Below are positions 43,905 through 51,367 of a stretch of DNA of 51,367 bases, piece by piece. Position numbers and translations under genes: made by a program. Source of the stretch: Planctomycetota bacterium (GTDB taxonomy: Bacteria; Planctomycetota; UBA1135; GCA-002686595); the NCBI GenBank assembly GCA_016795205.1, contig JAEUHZ010000067.1:1-51367 (forward strand), written 5' to 3'. Every line of letters starts with the position of its first letter. Position 1 is the stretch's first letter. A model generated the notes under the pieces. It searched no databases. It had not been told where the DNA came from and saw only the letters and a list, made by a program, of their open reading frames with translations.

Positions 43905-44660
43905 ATGGCCAGGACCACCGCCTACGCGCCGCGCACGATCTCGCTGGTCACGGAGCTGCTCCACCCCGCGCTGCAGCCCGACCCCTCCGCGATCCAGCGC
44001 GTGCACGACCAGCTCTTCCGGCTGGGTTCGCCGCCCTACTCCAGCTTCGTGGTCTCGCCCTCGGGGCCGGCGCTCTCGAACCCGAGCCCGGTCCCCGGCT
44101 CGAGCTCGTTCGCGGCCTTCCGCCACGATCGGTTCCACTTCTGCGAGGAGCTCTCGAGCGTCACCTACGACGAGTTCGCGGCTCGCGTGCGCTCCGTGGC
44201 CGAGAAGGTCGCCGCGCAGCGCGGGCTGGCGTTCTTCACGGCACAGCAGGTCACGCTGCGGACGTTGGTGAACCCGCGCGCCTTCAAGGACAGTCGCGCC
44301 TACTTGAAGAACGCCATGTTCGGCTTCGACGACGAGACGGACGTGTTCGGCGTCGAGCCCGCGCTGCTCGGCATCCGCTTCGTGTTCCCGCCCACGCCCG
44401 ATCGCCCCGGCAGCCACAGCCTGCGCATCGAGTCCTGGGCCAACGACCCGCGCTCGCTGTTCCTCGAGGTCGTGTCGACCTACGGCGGCGTCCGCGCCGA
44501 CGCCGCGCTCGTGCAGGTCGAGGAGAACATCCACCAGAGCTACCGCTTCCTGACCGAGCCCGCGATGCGCTTCGTGGCGGGCTTCGACACCCGCGGCGGT
44601 GACCTGGCCGAGGGCGAGGACGAGACCGGGGAGGACGGCGAGGACGACGGCCGCTCGTGA
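43905..44660 (+). CDS. Hypothetical protein with acidic tail
   Basis: 251 residues from the ATG at 43905. No signal or membrane segment, so cytoplasmic. A mixed alpha/beta pattern runs about 50-220, including SSVTYDEFAARVRSVAEKVA, TAQQVTLRTLVNPRAF, GIRFVFPPTPDRPGSHSLRI, ESWANDPRSLFLEVVSTYGG and ENIHQSYRFL. The last 20 residues are almost all Gly/Glu/Asp. I have seen this kind of protein in planctomycetes without a known function. A TTG at 43845 is an alternative start. Its stop lies just after the possible GTG start of the next gene (44657), so it is probably co-transcribed with the following genes. Confidence 0.65.
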   Translation: MARTTAYAPRTISLVTELLHPALQPDPSAIQRVHDQLFRLGSPPYSSFVVSPSGPALSNPSPVPGSSSFAAFRHDRFHFCEELSSVTYDEFAARVRSVAEKVAAQRGLAFFTAQQVTLRTLVNPRAFKDSRAYLKNAMFGFDDETDVFGVEPALLGIRFVFPPTPDRPGSHSLRIESWANDPRSLFLEVVSTYGGVRADAALVQVEENIHQSYRFLTEPAMRFVAGFDTRGGDLAEGEDETGEDGEDDGRS

Positions 44661-44698
44661 GGCCGGAGGGAGGCCGCAACCCGCTCGGGCCTGGGCGC

Positions 44699-44704
44699 TA
44701 TCCT
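44699..44704 (+). promoter_or_regulatory. -10-like box before the lipoprotein gene (leaderless spacing)
   Basis: TATCCT, 12 nt before the ATG at 44717. It is identical to the tRNA-Gly -10 box and at the same spacing. Confidence 0.45.
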
Positions 44705-44716
44705 CGTTCGGTCTCC

Positions 44717-45520
44717 ATGCGTCGCGCGCGCGCCAACGGCTGCAGGTTGCAGGCACCGCCCCGGGCCGTGGCTCCGGTTGCGGCAGGCACCGCGGTCAAG
44801 GCCGCACTCCGTGCCGTGACCGTCTGGCGCGCCCGCGTCGGTGCCTGGGCCCTGGCCACGGCAGCCGTGCTGCCCCTCGCGGCCTGCGGGGCCGGCGAAG
44901 CGCCCGCGGCCGCTCCCGCGCGCACCTGGCCGCCGGACACCGTCTTGGCCTTGAACGGCGTGCCGATCGCCGCCGCGGAGGTCGACGCGATCAGTTCGAT
45001 CGTCGCACGCGCCGAGGTCCAGCACGCGCTCCCCCACCTGCGCCGGATCGCGCTGACGAACGTGATCCTGCCGCGCGCCGCGGCTCGCGAGGTCGCGGGC
45101 GAGGCCCGGCGCGCGGCGGCGCTGGCGGCGGCCCAGGCGTGGCGCGCGGCGCTCGAGCGCGACGCGACCCCGCCCCCGCCCGTCGAGGTCCCGCACGAGG
45201 CGGTCGTCGAGGGCGGCTTCGGGATGACCGGTCTGGAGGTCTGGGACTGGGCTCTCGACGCGCCGCTCGCGACCTGGTCGCCGCCGATCGAGACGCCTGG
45301 CGCCTGGAGACTGGCGCGCGTGTTGGAGCGGACGGGCGGCTTGCGGCCGTCGGACGTGCGACTCAAAGTCGACCTGCGCACGTTCGTCTGGACGCACTCG
45401 CCGACCTTCCGAGAGGACGTCGAGGCGCACCTCGACCGGTCCCGTCTGGAGTACGTCGACGAGGCTTGGCGCGACCTCGTCCCGACCCTGTGGCAGCGCC
45501 GCCTGCGAGGCACCCCATGA
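44717..45520 (+). CDS. Putative lipoprotein, SurA-like N-terminal segment
   Basis: 267 residues from the ATG at 44717. A GTG at 44657 would add 20. A hydrophobic signal ALATAAVLPLAAC carries a lipobox (LAAC) with Cys near residue 58, so the leader is unusually long. After it, TVLALNGVPIAAAEVDAISS resembles the start of SurA/PpiC-type chaperones (V-N---I---E), as in the protein at 41693. The rest is helical with Arg/Ala-rich stretches, and ends WQRRLRGTP. No rotamase domain is present. Its stop overlaps the start of the HEAT-repeat gene. Function unknown; a membrane-anchored chaperone-like role is a guess. Confidence 0.6.
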   Translation: MRRARANGCRLQAPPRAVAPVAAGTAVKAALRAVTVWRARVGAWALATAAVLPLAACGAGEAPAAAPARTWPPDTVLALNGVPIAAAEVDAISSIVARAEVQHALPHLRRIALTNVILPRAAAREVAGEARRAAALAAAQAWRAALERDATPPPPVEVPHEAVVEGGFGMTGLEVWDWALDAPLATWSPPIETPGAWRLARVLERTGGLRPSDVRLKVDLRTFVWTHSPTFREDVEAHLDRSRLEYVDEAWRDLVPTLWQRRLRGTP

Positions 45521-46413
45521 ACCGCACGACCCTTCCGATCCTCGCCCTGGCCCTCGCGGCACTCGTGGTGGTGTCCGCTCGCGCCGAGGATCCGCCGCGT
45601 CCGGCGCCGGCGGCCCAGCCGGCCGAGAAGCTCGCGGCCTGGCCCAAGCCGGCCGACAAGGACGCGCTGCTCACGGACATCGAGCGCGTGGTCAAGGCGC
45701 ACATCCCCGAGATGGCCGCCGGTGGACGCGAGGCCCTGATCACGGCGGGCGCCGCGGCCGTGCCCTTCGTGCTCGAGCGCTATGGGAAGGAGCGTGACGA
45801 GGCCGCCCGCAAGCGCCTCCACGAGGTGCTGCTCGCGATCACCGCCGCCGACCAGACGCGGCTCCTGGCCAAGGAGTTCGAGAGCAAGCTGCTCCCGGTG
45901 CGCGTGTTCACGCTGCACCGTTCCGCGGCCTTCCCCGACCCCGAGATCCGGGACGCCGCCGACAAGGCCTGGGCGCGGGTGGCCAAGGCCGGAGACAAGG
46001 CCGATCCGGAGGAACGCTACGCGGCCGCCTTGTGCGCGGCGTCGGCCGGTTCCGTCGCCGGGCTCGAGGCGCTGTTCGAGGCCTGCTCCGGCAAGCGCTG
46101 GGACAAGGAGAAGCGCGAGATCCGCGCCGCGCTCCAGGGCGCGCGCGGCAAGCCCGCCACCGATCTCCTGCTGGCGAAGCTCGAGAAGGCCGACCGCAAG
46201 ACCAAGGTCGCCGTGCTGCGGATGCTGGCGGGCTGTGGCGAGAAGGCCCAAGCCGCGCGGCTCAAGGCCTTCCTGGACGACGAGGACAACACGGTGCGGG
46301 TCACGGCGATCAACGCGCTGCGCGGGATGGTCGACGACGCGCAGCCCATCGAGGACCTGGCGGCGTTCGAGGCCATCGAGATGGCCAAGGCCTGGAAGGG
46401 GCGCGCGCTGTGA
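45517..46413 (+). CDS. Secreted HEAT-repeat-like protein
   Basis: 298 residues. A signal peptide covers 1-23 (LPILALALAALVVVSARA). The mature part is entirely helical with repeat spacing of about 30-35 residues, such as LITAGAAAVPFVLERYGK, ARKRLHEVLLAITAADQ, and toward the end TKVAVLRMLAGCGEKAQAAR and DNTVRVTAINALRGMVDD, the last being classic HEAT repeats. HEAT arrays bind other proteins. The ATG overlaps the upstream stop and the stop overlaps the next GTG, so it is translated with both neighbours, probably as a periplasmic partner of one of them. Confidence 0.75.
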   Translation: MNRTTLPILALALAALVVVSARAEDPPRPAPAAQPAEKLAAWPKPADKDALLTDIERVVKAHIPEMAAGGREALITAGAAAVPFVLERYGKERDEAARKRLHEVLLAITAADQTRLLAKEFESKLLPVRVFTLHRSAAFPDPEIRDAADKAWARVAKAGDKADPEERYAAALCAASAGSVAGLEALFEACSGKRWDKEKREIRAALQGARGKPATDLLLAKLEKADRKTKVAVLRMLAGCGEKAQAARLKAFLDDEDNTVRVTAINALRGMVDDAQPIEDLAAFEAIEMAKAWKGRAL

Positions 46414-47717
46414 AGGGGGCCGTGACGCGCGCCGCGTGGTGCCGCGTGGCGGCGGCGACGTGCTTGCTGCTCGCCGCGCCGGTCGCACAGGCCGCGCAAA
46501 AGGGCGAGAAGAAGCGCCCGAACGACCCGACGTTGTGCTCGGTCTGCCAGGCCGACCCGCTGCTCATGGAGGCCGGCGGCATCGTCGCGCACGGCGGTTT
46601 CCCCTTCGGCAAGAAGGGCAACGACACGGAGAAGACGGACAAGCACCTGGCCACGCTCGACATCCGCTGGATCGAGACCAAGAACTTCCGCATCGGGTTC
46701 GCGCTCGGGTCCCACAAGGTCAAGCAGGACGAGAAGAAGAAGTTCGTCGGCGAGCTCACCAAGCTCAAGGCCGCGTTCCCCAAGGTGCTCCCCGAGACCG
46801 GCCTGCTCGATCCCTGGCTGCGGCTGCACCTGTATGCGCAGCGCTGCGAGGAGATCCACGCGCGCTTCCTGGAGATCGTCGACGGGCGCAGCGCGACGTT
46901 TCCCGACGGCACGGGCGCCTGGCGCGGCGCCTACCAGGGCGAGGGTCCGTTCCTGGGCATGAAGGACAAGTACGAGGTGCTCATCGTCCCGAACGAGGCC
47001 GCGCACGTCGACTTCCTGCTCGAGAACGCCGGACTGCGGATCCGCAACACGCAGCGTTGGCACTTCGTGGACCGCGGCGCGATCACGGTGTCGATGCACG
47101 CCCAGCAGGGCAATCTGCGCAACGACGCCGGCCTGCACGCGCACGTCGCGTTCAATCTGGCGCACAACCTGTACGACGGGCTGAACCACTACAGCTATGA
47201 CACGCCCATCTGGCTCCACGAGGGCCTGGCGCACTTCATGGGCCGCGAGGTCGACCCGCGGAACAACAGCTTCGACGGCGGCGAGGGGGCGGTCGCCGAC
47301 ATGACGAGCAAGAGCAACTGGAAGCCCGAGGTCATGAAGCTCATCGCCGCGGGCGAGGCGCCGCGGATGGCCGAGCTCATGGCGCTCAAGAACTTCGGCG
47401 AGCTCAAGCTCGTCCACCACTTCACGACCTGGTCGATGGTCGATTTCCTCGTCACGACCAAGCCGCGCGAGTTCGGTGCCTTCCTGTGGGCCATCAAGCG
47501 CAACTTCGACGCGAACGGAGCACCCACGGGCGCGAACCTGCCCGACTGGCACCGCCGGCAGTTCCGGGAGGTGCTCGGGTGGAGCTACGCCGAGTTCGAC
47601 CAGGCCTGGCGGGACTGGGTCCAGGTGGCCTACCGGCCGGGCGTGCCCAAGGGTGGGGAGACGTTGCCGACGCCGCCCGGCGGGATCCCGCTGGGAGGGG
47701 GCGGAGGCGGGGGCTAG
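46410..47717 (+). CDS. Secreted gluzincin-like protein lacking the HExxH motif
   Basis: 435 residues from GTG at 46410 (overlapping the HEAT gene stop). A signal peptide ends near 30 (LLLAAPVAQAAQ). CSVCQADP (C43, C46) follows. The fold resembles the peptidase at 25941: FRIGFALG strand, LIVPNEAAHVDFLL, GLHAHVAFNLAHNLYDGLNH, PIWLHEGLAHFMGRE (268-280), and terminal WRDWVQVAY. Where the active relative has HEAVH, this one has FNLAH (248-252), so the first His and the catalytic Glu are missing, although the downstream WL-EGLA block is kept. HEGLAH at 270-275 is one residue too long for HExxH. Probably a non-catalytic binding protein. It ends with a Gly tract. Confidence 0.72.
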   Translation: MKGAVTRAAWCRVAAATCLLLAAPVAQAAQKGEKKRPNDPTLCSVCQADPLLMEAGGIVAHGGFPFGKKGNDTEKTDKHLATLDIRWIETKNFRIGFALGSHKVKQDEKKKFVGELTKLKAAFPKVLPETGLLDPWLRLHLYAQRCEEIHARFLEIVDGRSATFPDGTGAWRGAYQGEGPFLGMKDKYEVLIVPNEAAHVDFLLENAGLRIRNTQRWHFVDRGAITVSMHAQQGNLRNDAGLHAHVAFNLAHNLYDGLNHYSYDTPIWLHEGLAHFMGREVDPRNNSFDGGEGAVADMTSKSNWKPEVMKLIAAGEAPRMAELMALKNFGELKLVHHFTTWSMVDFLVTTKPREFGAFLWAIKRNFDANGAPTGANLPDWHRRQFREVLGWSYAEFDQAWRDWVQVAYRPGVPKGGETLPTPPGGIPLGGGGGGG

Positions 47718-48182
47718 CGTCGGGCTGTCGCCCGCGACGCGCGACGGATCCCCGCGGGCGGCGGCGGAGCGACCCGGGCGCCTGGACGGTGAGCTCCCTC
47801 CCCTGGACGCTCGCGGGGCCCAGCGGCCCCGCTCCACCGGAATGCTGGCCGGACGGACGAGGACCAGGGGCCCGGCCCCGCGCGGGCCCTCGTCCCCGGC
47901 GGAGCCGGCGCGAACCGTTTTCCGGGTGCTCACGCGCCCCACGGCTGGCCTTCACCGCGGGTCGGGCGGAGGCGGATACACTTCCACCGCCCGGACGGCT
48001 GCTTCGACTCCAAGGCTCCGCCCGCGGCGGGCGATAGGGTCCACACAGCGCGGACCCGTCGCGCTTTCCGGCAGGCTCGCCCATACTGATTCCACCCCCG
48101 AGGCTCACGCTCACGTTCGAGTCGGTTTGAAGCGCGTCGCCGCGGCGCGCGGACGTGCCCGACGCACCCCGTTCCGCACCGG
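47718..48182. other. 465-bp intergenic region with a GC hairpin
   Basis: No supported gene. GGGCCCG (47868-47874) pairs with CGGGCCC (47883-47889), and an outer pair GGACGA/TCGTCC extends it with a bulge. No T run follows, so it may be a terminator of the upstream run or a leader structure. CATACT near 48083 is a weak -10 candidate for the radical-SAM genes. Confidence 0.45.
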
Positions 48183-49781
48183 ATGATCCAGAGGAAGAAA
48201 CGCATCGTCCTGTTCCTGCCGCACCGCGCGGATCCGGAGCAGGGAGTGCGGGTCAGCGCCGACCTGACCCCGCTCGAGCTGCTGCAGATCGCCGCGATCC
48301 CCGAGCGCGAGGGCTACGAGTGCGTGCTCATCGACGCGATGATCGAGCGCGACCCGCTGGCGCGCGTCCTCGAGGCCTGCGACGGGGCGCTGCTCTTCGC
48401 CAGCTCGTGCATCCTGGGTTTCCAGGTCGCGCACGGCGCGCGGATCGCGAAGGCCGTGCGCGAGCGCTTCCCCAAGCTCCCGATCGTGTGGGGCGGCTGG
48501 TTCCCGAGCGTCGCGCCCGAGCAGTACTTCCGCGAGGGCCTTGCCGACGCGGTGGGCCTCGGCCAGGGCGAGCTCACCTTCGCCGAGGTCGTGCGCGCCA
48601 TCGACGCCGGGACGCCGCTCGACGACGTGGCGGGCCTGGCCCTGTGGCGCGACGGTCGCCTGCACTACACGGCACACCGCCCGGTCGTGGGCTTCGACCA
48701 GATCCCGGACGTGCCGTGGCACCTGCTCGACTTCGAGAAGTACGTCGCGCTGCAGAACGACAAGAGCTCGCACTGGAAGGTGCGGCACAAGTACGCGGAC
48801 CCCTGGGACATGCCGGCCGGGACACCGCTGCGTGGGTTCAGCTACTTCTCGAGCTTCGGGTGCCCCGAGCCGTGCACGTTCTGCTGCTCCCCGTTCGTCA
48901 CGAATCGGCGCTGGAAGGCGCTGCCAGGGAAACTGCTCGCCGAGCGCGTGCTGGAGTGCCGCGAGCGCTTCCAGTTCAACGTCCTGCGCTTCCAGGACGC
49001 GAACTTCGGCGTGCACGAGAAGCGCAGCAACGAGTTCTGCCAGGCGCTCGTCGACGCCGGTGCGCCGTTCTGGTGGAACGGCACGTACGAGATCGAGACG
49101 ATCGCGCGCTACAAGGACCCCTCGCTCGACCTGCTGCGCGACTCGCGCTTCCACATGGCGGCCTTGGGGGCCGAAGCCGGCTCCAAGGAGCAGCAGGAGC
49201 AGATCAAGAAGAAGATCGACATCGAGGGCGATCTGGAGGACTCGCTGCGCCGCCTGAACCAGCGCGGGATCCAGACCGGCGTCTCGTGGATCATCGGCTA
49301 CCCCAACGAGAGCCGCGCGTCGATGCTGGCCACGCTCGAGTGGGCCGCGCGCATCAAGTACCAGTTCCCCAACTCGCCCAGCGACATCTTCCCCTTCCGC
49401 CCGATCCCGGGAACCGAGGACTTCGACGCCGCGGTCAAGAACGGCTACCAGCCGCCGCGCACTCTGGAAGAGTGGGGTGCCTGCCTCGAGTACAAGTACG
49501 CCTTCGACGACATCGGCCTGCCGCTCGACGTGCTGCGCGAGTGGAAGCGCTACGGCGTCGCCGCCACGTTCTACGATCAGCTCGCGCGCGAGGGCTCGGG
49601 CTCGCTGCGCCGCGCGATGAAGTCGATCTCCGGCTGGCGCCTGAAGCACCAGAACTACAGCTTCCCCGTGGAGCAGAAGCTGTTCCACGTCTACGTGAAG
49701 CTCACCGGCCACAAGACGCAGGGCGACGTGATCAAGCGCGACGCGACGTCCGGCGTGACCCCGAGCGCTCCGGCGGCCTGA
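48183..49781 (+). CDS. B12-binding-domain radical SAM protein, tandem paralogue 1
   Basis: 532 residues. Residues about 7-140 form a B12-binding-like Rossmann domain (IVLFLPHRADP, PLELLQIAAIPEREGYE, LLFASSCILGFQ, PIVWGGWFPSVAPEQYF), without the DxHxxG cobalamin-ligand motif. The radical SAM cluster motif CPEPCTFC places Cys at 227, 231 and 234, with FSYFSSFG before it. The SAM-binding features RFQDANFGVH and LGAEAGS follow, then WIIGYPNESRASML and FPFRPIPGTEDFDAA. The C-terminal 130 residues are specific to this family. The general layout is that of class B methyltransferases and BchE/Hpn-type enzymes. The substrate is unknown. Four bp separate it from its paralogue. Confidence 0.9.
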   Translation: MIQRKKRIVLFLPHRADPEQGVRVSADLTPLELLQIAAIPEREGYECVLIDAMIERDPLARVLEACDGALLFASSCILGFQVAHGARIAKAVRERFPKLPIVWGGWFPSVAPEQYFREGLADAVGLGQGELTFAEVVRAIDAGTPLDDVAGLALWRDGRLHYTAHRPVVGFDQIPDVPWHLLDFEKYVALQNDKSSHWKVRHKYADPWDMPAGTPLRGFSYFSSFGCPEPCTFCCSPFVTNRRWKALPGKLLAERVLECRERFQFNVLRFQDANFGVHEKRSNEFCQALVDAGAPFWWNGTYEIETIARYKDPSLDLLRDSRFHMAALGAEAGSKEQQEQIKKKIDIEGDLEDSLRRLNQRGIQTGVSWIIGYPNESRASMLATLEWAARIKYQFPNSPSDIFPFRPIPGTEDFDAAVKNGYQPPRTLEEWGACLEYKYAFDDIGLPLDVLREWKRYGVAATFYDQLAREGSGSLRRAMKSISGWRLKHQNYSFPVEQKLFHVYVKLTGHKTQGDVIKRDATSGVTPSAPAA

Positions 49782-49785
49782 CACC

Positions 49786-51354
49786 GTGATCTCGAAGAAG
49801 AAGAAGCTGGTCCTGTTCCTCCCCCACCGCGCCGACCCGACGCGGGGCGAGATGTTCAGCGCCGACCTGCTGCCGCTCGAGCTGCTCCAGATCGCCTCGG
49901 GGCCGGTCGCCGACGGCTACGACGTCGTGCTGATCGACGCGATGATCGAGCCCGACTACCTCGCCAAGGTGCTCGAAGCCTGCGACGGGGCGCTGCTCTT
50001 CGCCAGCTCCTGCATCCTGGGTTACCAGGTCTACGACGGCTACGTCGTCGCCAAGGCCGTCAAGGAGCGCTATCCCGACCTGCCCGTGATCTGGGGCGGC
50101 TGGTTCCCGAGCGTCACGCCGCAGATGTGGCTCGAGGCCGGCGTCGCCGACGCGGTGGGCATCGGCCAGGGCGAGCTCACGTTCCGCGAGGTCGTGCAGG
50201 CCATCGACCATGGGACCAAGCTCGACGACGTGGCCGGGCTGGCCCTGTGGCGCGACGGGCGCCTGCACTACACGGCGCACCGCGTCGTGGTCGGGTTCGA
50301 CGAGTTCGAGCCCGTGCCCTGGCACCTGCTGGAGTACGAGAAGTACGCCGAGCTGCAGACCAAGCCCACGCGCCTCAAGGTGCGCCACCGCTTCCCGCTG
50401 CCGGGCCACTGGACGCCGACGAACCCGCCGCGTGGCTTCAGCTACTTCTCGAGCTTCGGTTGCCCCGAGCCGTGCACGTTCTGCTGCTCGCCGCTCGTGA
50501 CCGGTCGCCGTTGGAAGGCGATCCCCGGCCGCCAACTGGCCGAGGACGTGGCCGAGCTGCAGCAACGCTTCCGGTTCGACGTGCTGCGCTTCCAGGACGC
50601 CAACTTCGGCGTGCACGAGAAGCGCACGAAGGAATTCTGCCAGGGGCTCGTCGACCTGAAGGTGCCGATCCACTGGAACGGCACGATCGAGATCGAGACG
50701 ATCATGCGGTACAAGGAGGAGACGCTCGATCTCCTCCAAGCGAGCAAGTGCCACCTGCTGTGGCTCGGCGCCGAAGCCGGGACCAAGGAGATGCAGGAGC
50801 GCATCAAGAAGCACATCACGATCGAGAACATCCCGCTCGCGATCGGCAAGCTCGCCCGGCGCAACATCGTCCCGGGCACGTTCTGGATCATCGGGTACCC
50901 GGGCGAGACGCCCGAGTCGATGCGCGCGACGCTGCGCCAGGCCGCGCTCGTGAAGCACGAGTATCCGATCGCCGGCAGCGAGGTCTACCCGTTCAGGCCG
51001 ATCCCGGGCACCGAGGACTACGACGCGGCGATCCGGCTCGGCTACGTGCCCCCCAAGGACTTCTACGAATGGGGCAAGTGCTTCGAATACAAGTACAACG
51101 CGCACAACACCCCGCTGCCCGAGGACGTGCGCGAGACCTGGCGCCTCTACAACAACACCGCCGCGATCTACGACAAGCACGTGCAGGAGGGCCCGGAGTG
51201 GATGCGCAACGCCCTCTCGAAGGCCGCCGGCTGGCGCCTCAAGAGCGGCCGCTACCGCTTCCCGGTCGAGCAGAAGCTGTTCGACCTCTACGTGCGCGCG
51301 ACCGGCCAGACCCAGCCAGGCGCGGCCGATTACCAGCCGGCCGTCGACGCGTAG
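49786..51354 (+). CDS. B12-binding-domain radical SAM protein, tandem paralogue 2
   Basis: 522 residues from GTG at 49786. Same domain order as paralogue 1, with cluster Cys at 226, 230 and 233 (CPEPCTFC), and RFQDANFGVHEKR and LGAEAGTKEMQE conserved. By eye about 60-65 percent identical, with the greatest difference at about 193-213 and in the last 140 residues (YNAHNTPLPEDVRETWRLY against YAFDDIGLPLDVLREWKRYG). Two full-length copies in one operon suggest related but not identical reactions, or a heteromeric enzyme. The operon may continue beyond the window, which ends 13 bp after the stop. Confidence 0.9.
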   Translation: MISKKKKLVLFLPHRADPTRGEMFSADLLPLELLQIASGPVADGYDVVLIDAMIEPDYLAKVLEACDGALLFASSCILGYQVYDGYVVAKAVKERYPDLPVIWGGWFPSVTPQMWLEAGVADAVGIGQGELTFREVVQAIDHGTKLDDVAGLALWRDGRLHYTAHRVVVGFDEFEPVPWHLLEYEKYAELQTKPTRLKVRHRFPLPGHWTPTNPPRGFSYFSSFGCPEPCTFCCSPLVTGRRWKAIPGRQLAEDVAELQQRFRFDVLRFQDANFGVHEKRTKEFCQGLVDLKVPIHWNGTIEIETIMRYKEETLDLLQASKCHLLWLGAEAGTKEMQERIKKHITIENIPLAIGKLARRNIVPGTFWIIGYPGETPESMRATLRQAALVKHEYPIAGSEVYPFRPIPGTEDYDAAIRLGYVPPKDFYEWGKCFEYKYNAHNTPLPEDVRETWRLYNNTAAIYDKHVQEGPEWMRNALSKAAGWRLKSGRYRFPVEQKLFDLYVRATGQTQPGAADYQPAVDA

Positions 51355-51367
51355 TACGGAGCCAGAC

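Noticed and set aside
47210..47235. HEGLAH in the protein at 46410 as zinc motif
   Set aside because: The second His is one residue too far for HExxH. The segment aligns with the WL-EGLA third-ligand block of the intact relative.
47868..47889. Riboswitch or small RNA in the 465-bp gap before the radical-SAM genes
   Set aside because: Only one GC hairpin is visible. I could not match any conserved riboswitch core, including the B12-box.

Overview
The window is a high-GC bacterial chromosome segment, most likely from a planctomycete. The pointers are a DUF1580-type helix-turn-helix protein, an ECF sigma factor fused to a membrane segment and carboxypeptidase-regulatory-like domains, a DUF1570-like gluzincin, secreted lamin-tail and Gly-rich (PGRS-like) proteins, and many secreted proteins of unknown function. 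The assignment is inferred from gene families, not from a marker gene.

Positions 1 to about 5066 look like the right end of an integrated mobile element that abuts the 3' end of a tRNA-Pro(GGG) gene. From left to right it carries a ribbon-helix-helix protein (cut by the window edge), a conserved hypothetical protein, an XRE regulator with repeated operators and a divergent anchored protein, an HU/IHF-like protein, a replication initiator resembling filamentous-phage gpII, a large perfect hairpin, a DUF1580 protein and a small HTH protein next to the attachment site. Its genes have clear Shine-Dalgarno sequences and lower GC than the rest. No integrase or morphogenesis gene is visible, so the left end lies outside the window.

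From 5.1 to 22.4 kb come a plsY-gpsA-membrane protein operon (phospholipid synthesis), a 7Fe ferredoxin, the giant sigma-factor fusion, a lamin-tail/PGRS-like secreted protein, a DUF2911 protein, a PIG-L deacetylase plus sodium/solute symporter pair, an M48 lipoprotein peptidase, an EamA-type transporter and a secreted Cys-rich protein. From 22.6 to 33.5 kb are tRNA-Gly(GCC), a carboxypeptidase-regulatory-like protein coupled to a ThiD-like kinase, a DUF1570-like peptidase, a TIM-barrel isomerase, and a tightly overlapping six-gene run minD/flhG-like, comEA-like, nadC, rsbW-like, vanZ-like, purB.

From 33.5 to 51.4 kb are two tandem, nearly identical secreted proteins with matching promoters and terminators, a ruvC operon divergent from ispD-ispF, an MsbA-like ABC exporter, a SurA-like secreted protein, a run of four overlapping or adjacent genes of mostly unknown function (43905-47717), and two tandem radical-SAM/B12-type proteins. 

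Two patterns cross the whole window. First, many host genes have a TANNNT -10-like box either 7-13 nt or 27-33 nt before the start codon and no Shine-Dalgarno sequence, which suggests leaderless or very short-leader mRNAs. Second, two copies of a small repeat with a perfect inverted terminal sequence GGGATACTGACCC sit exactly between convergent genes, and one copy supplies the stop codon of ispF.
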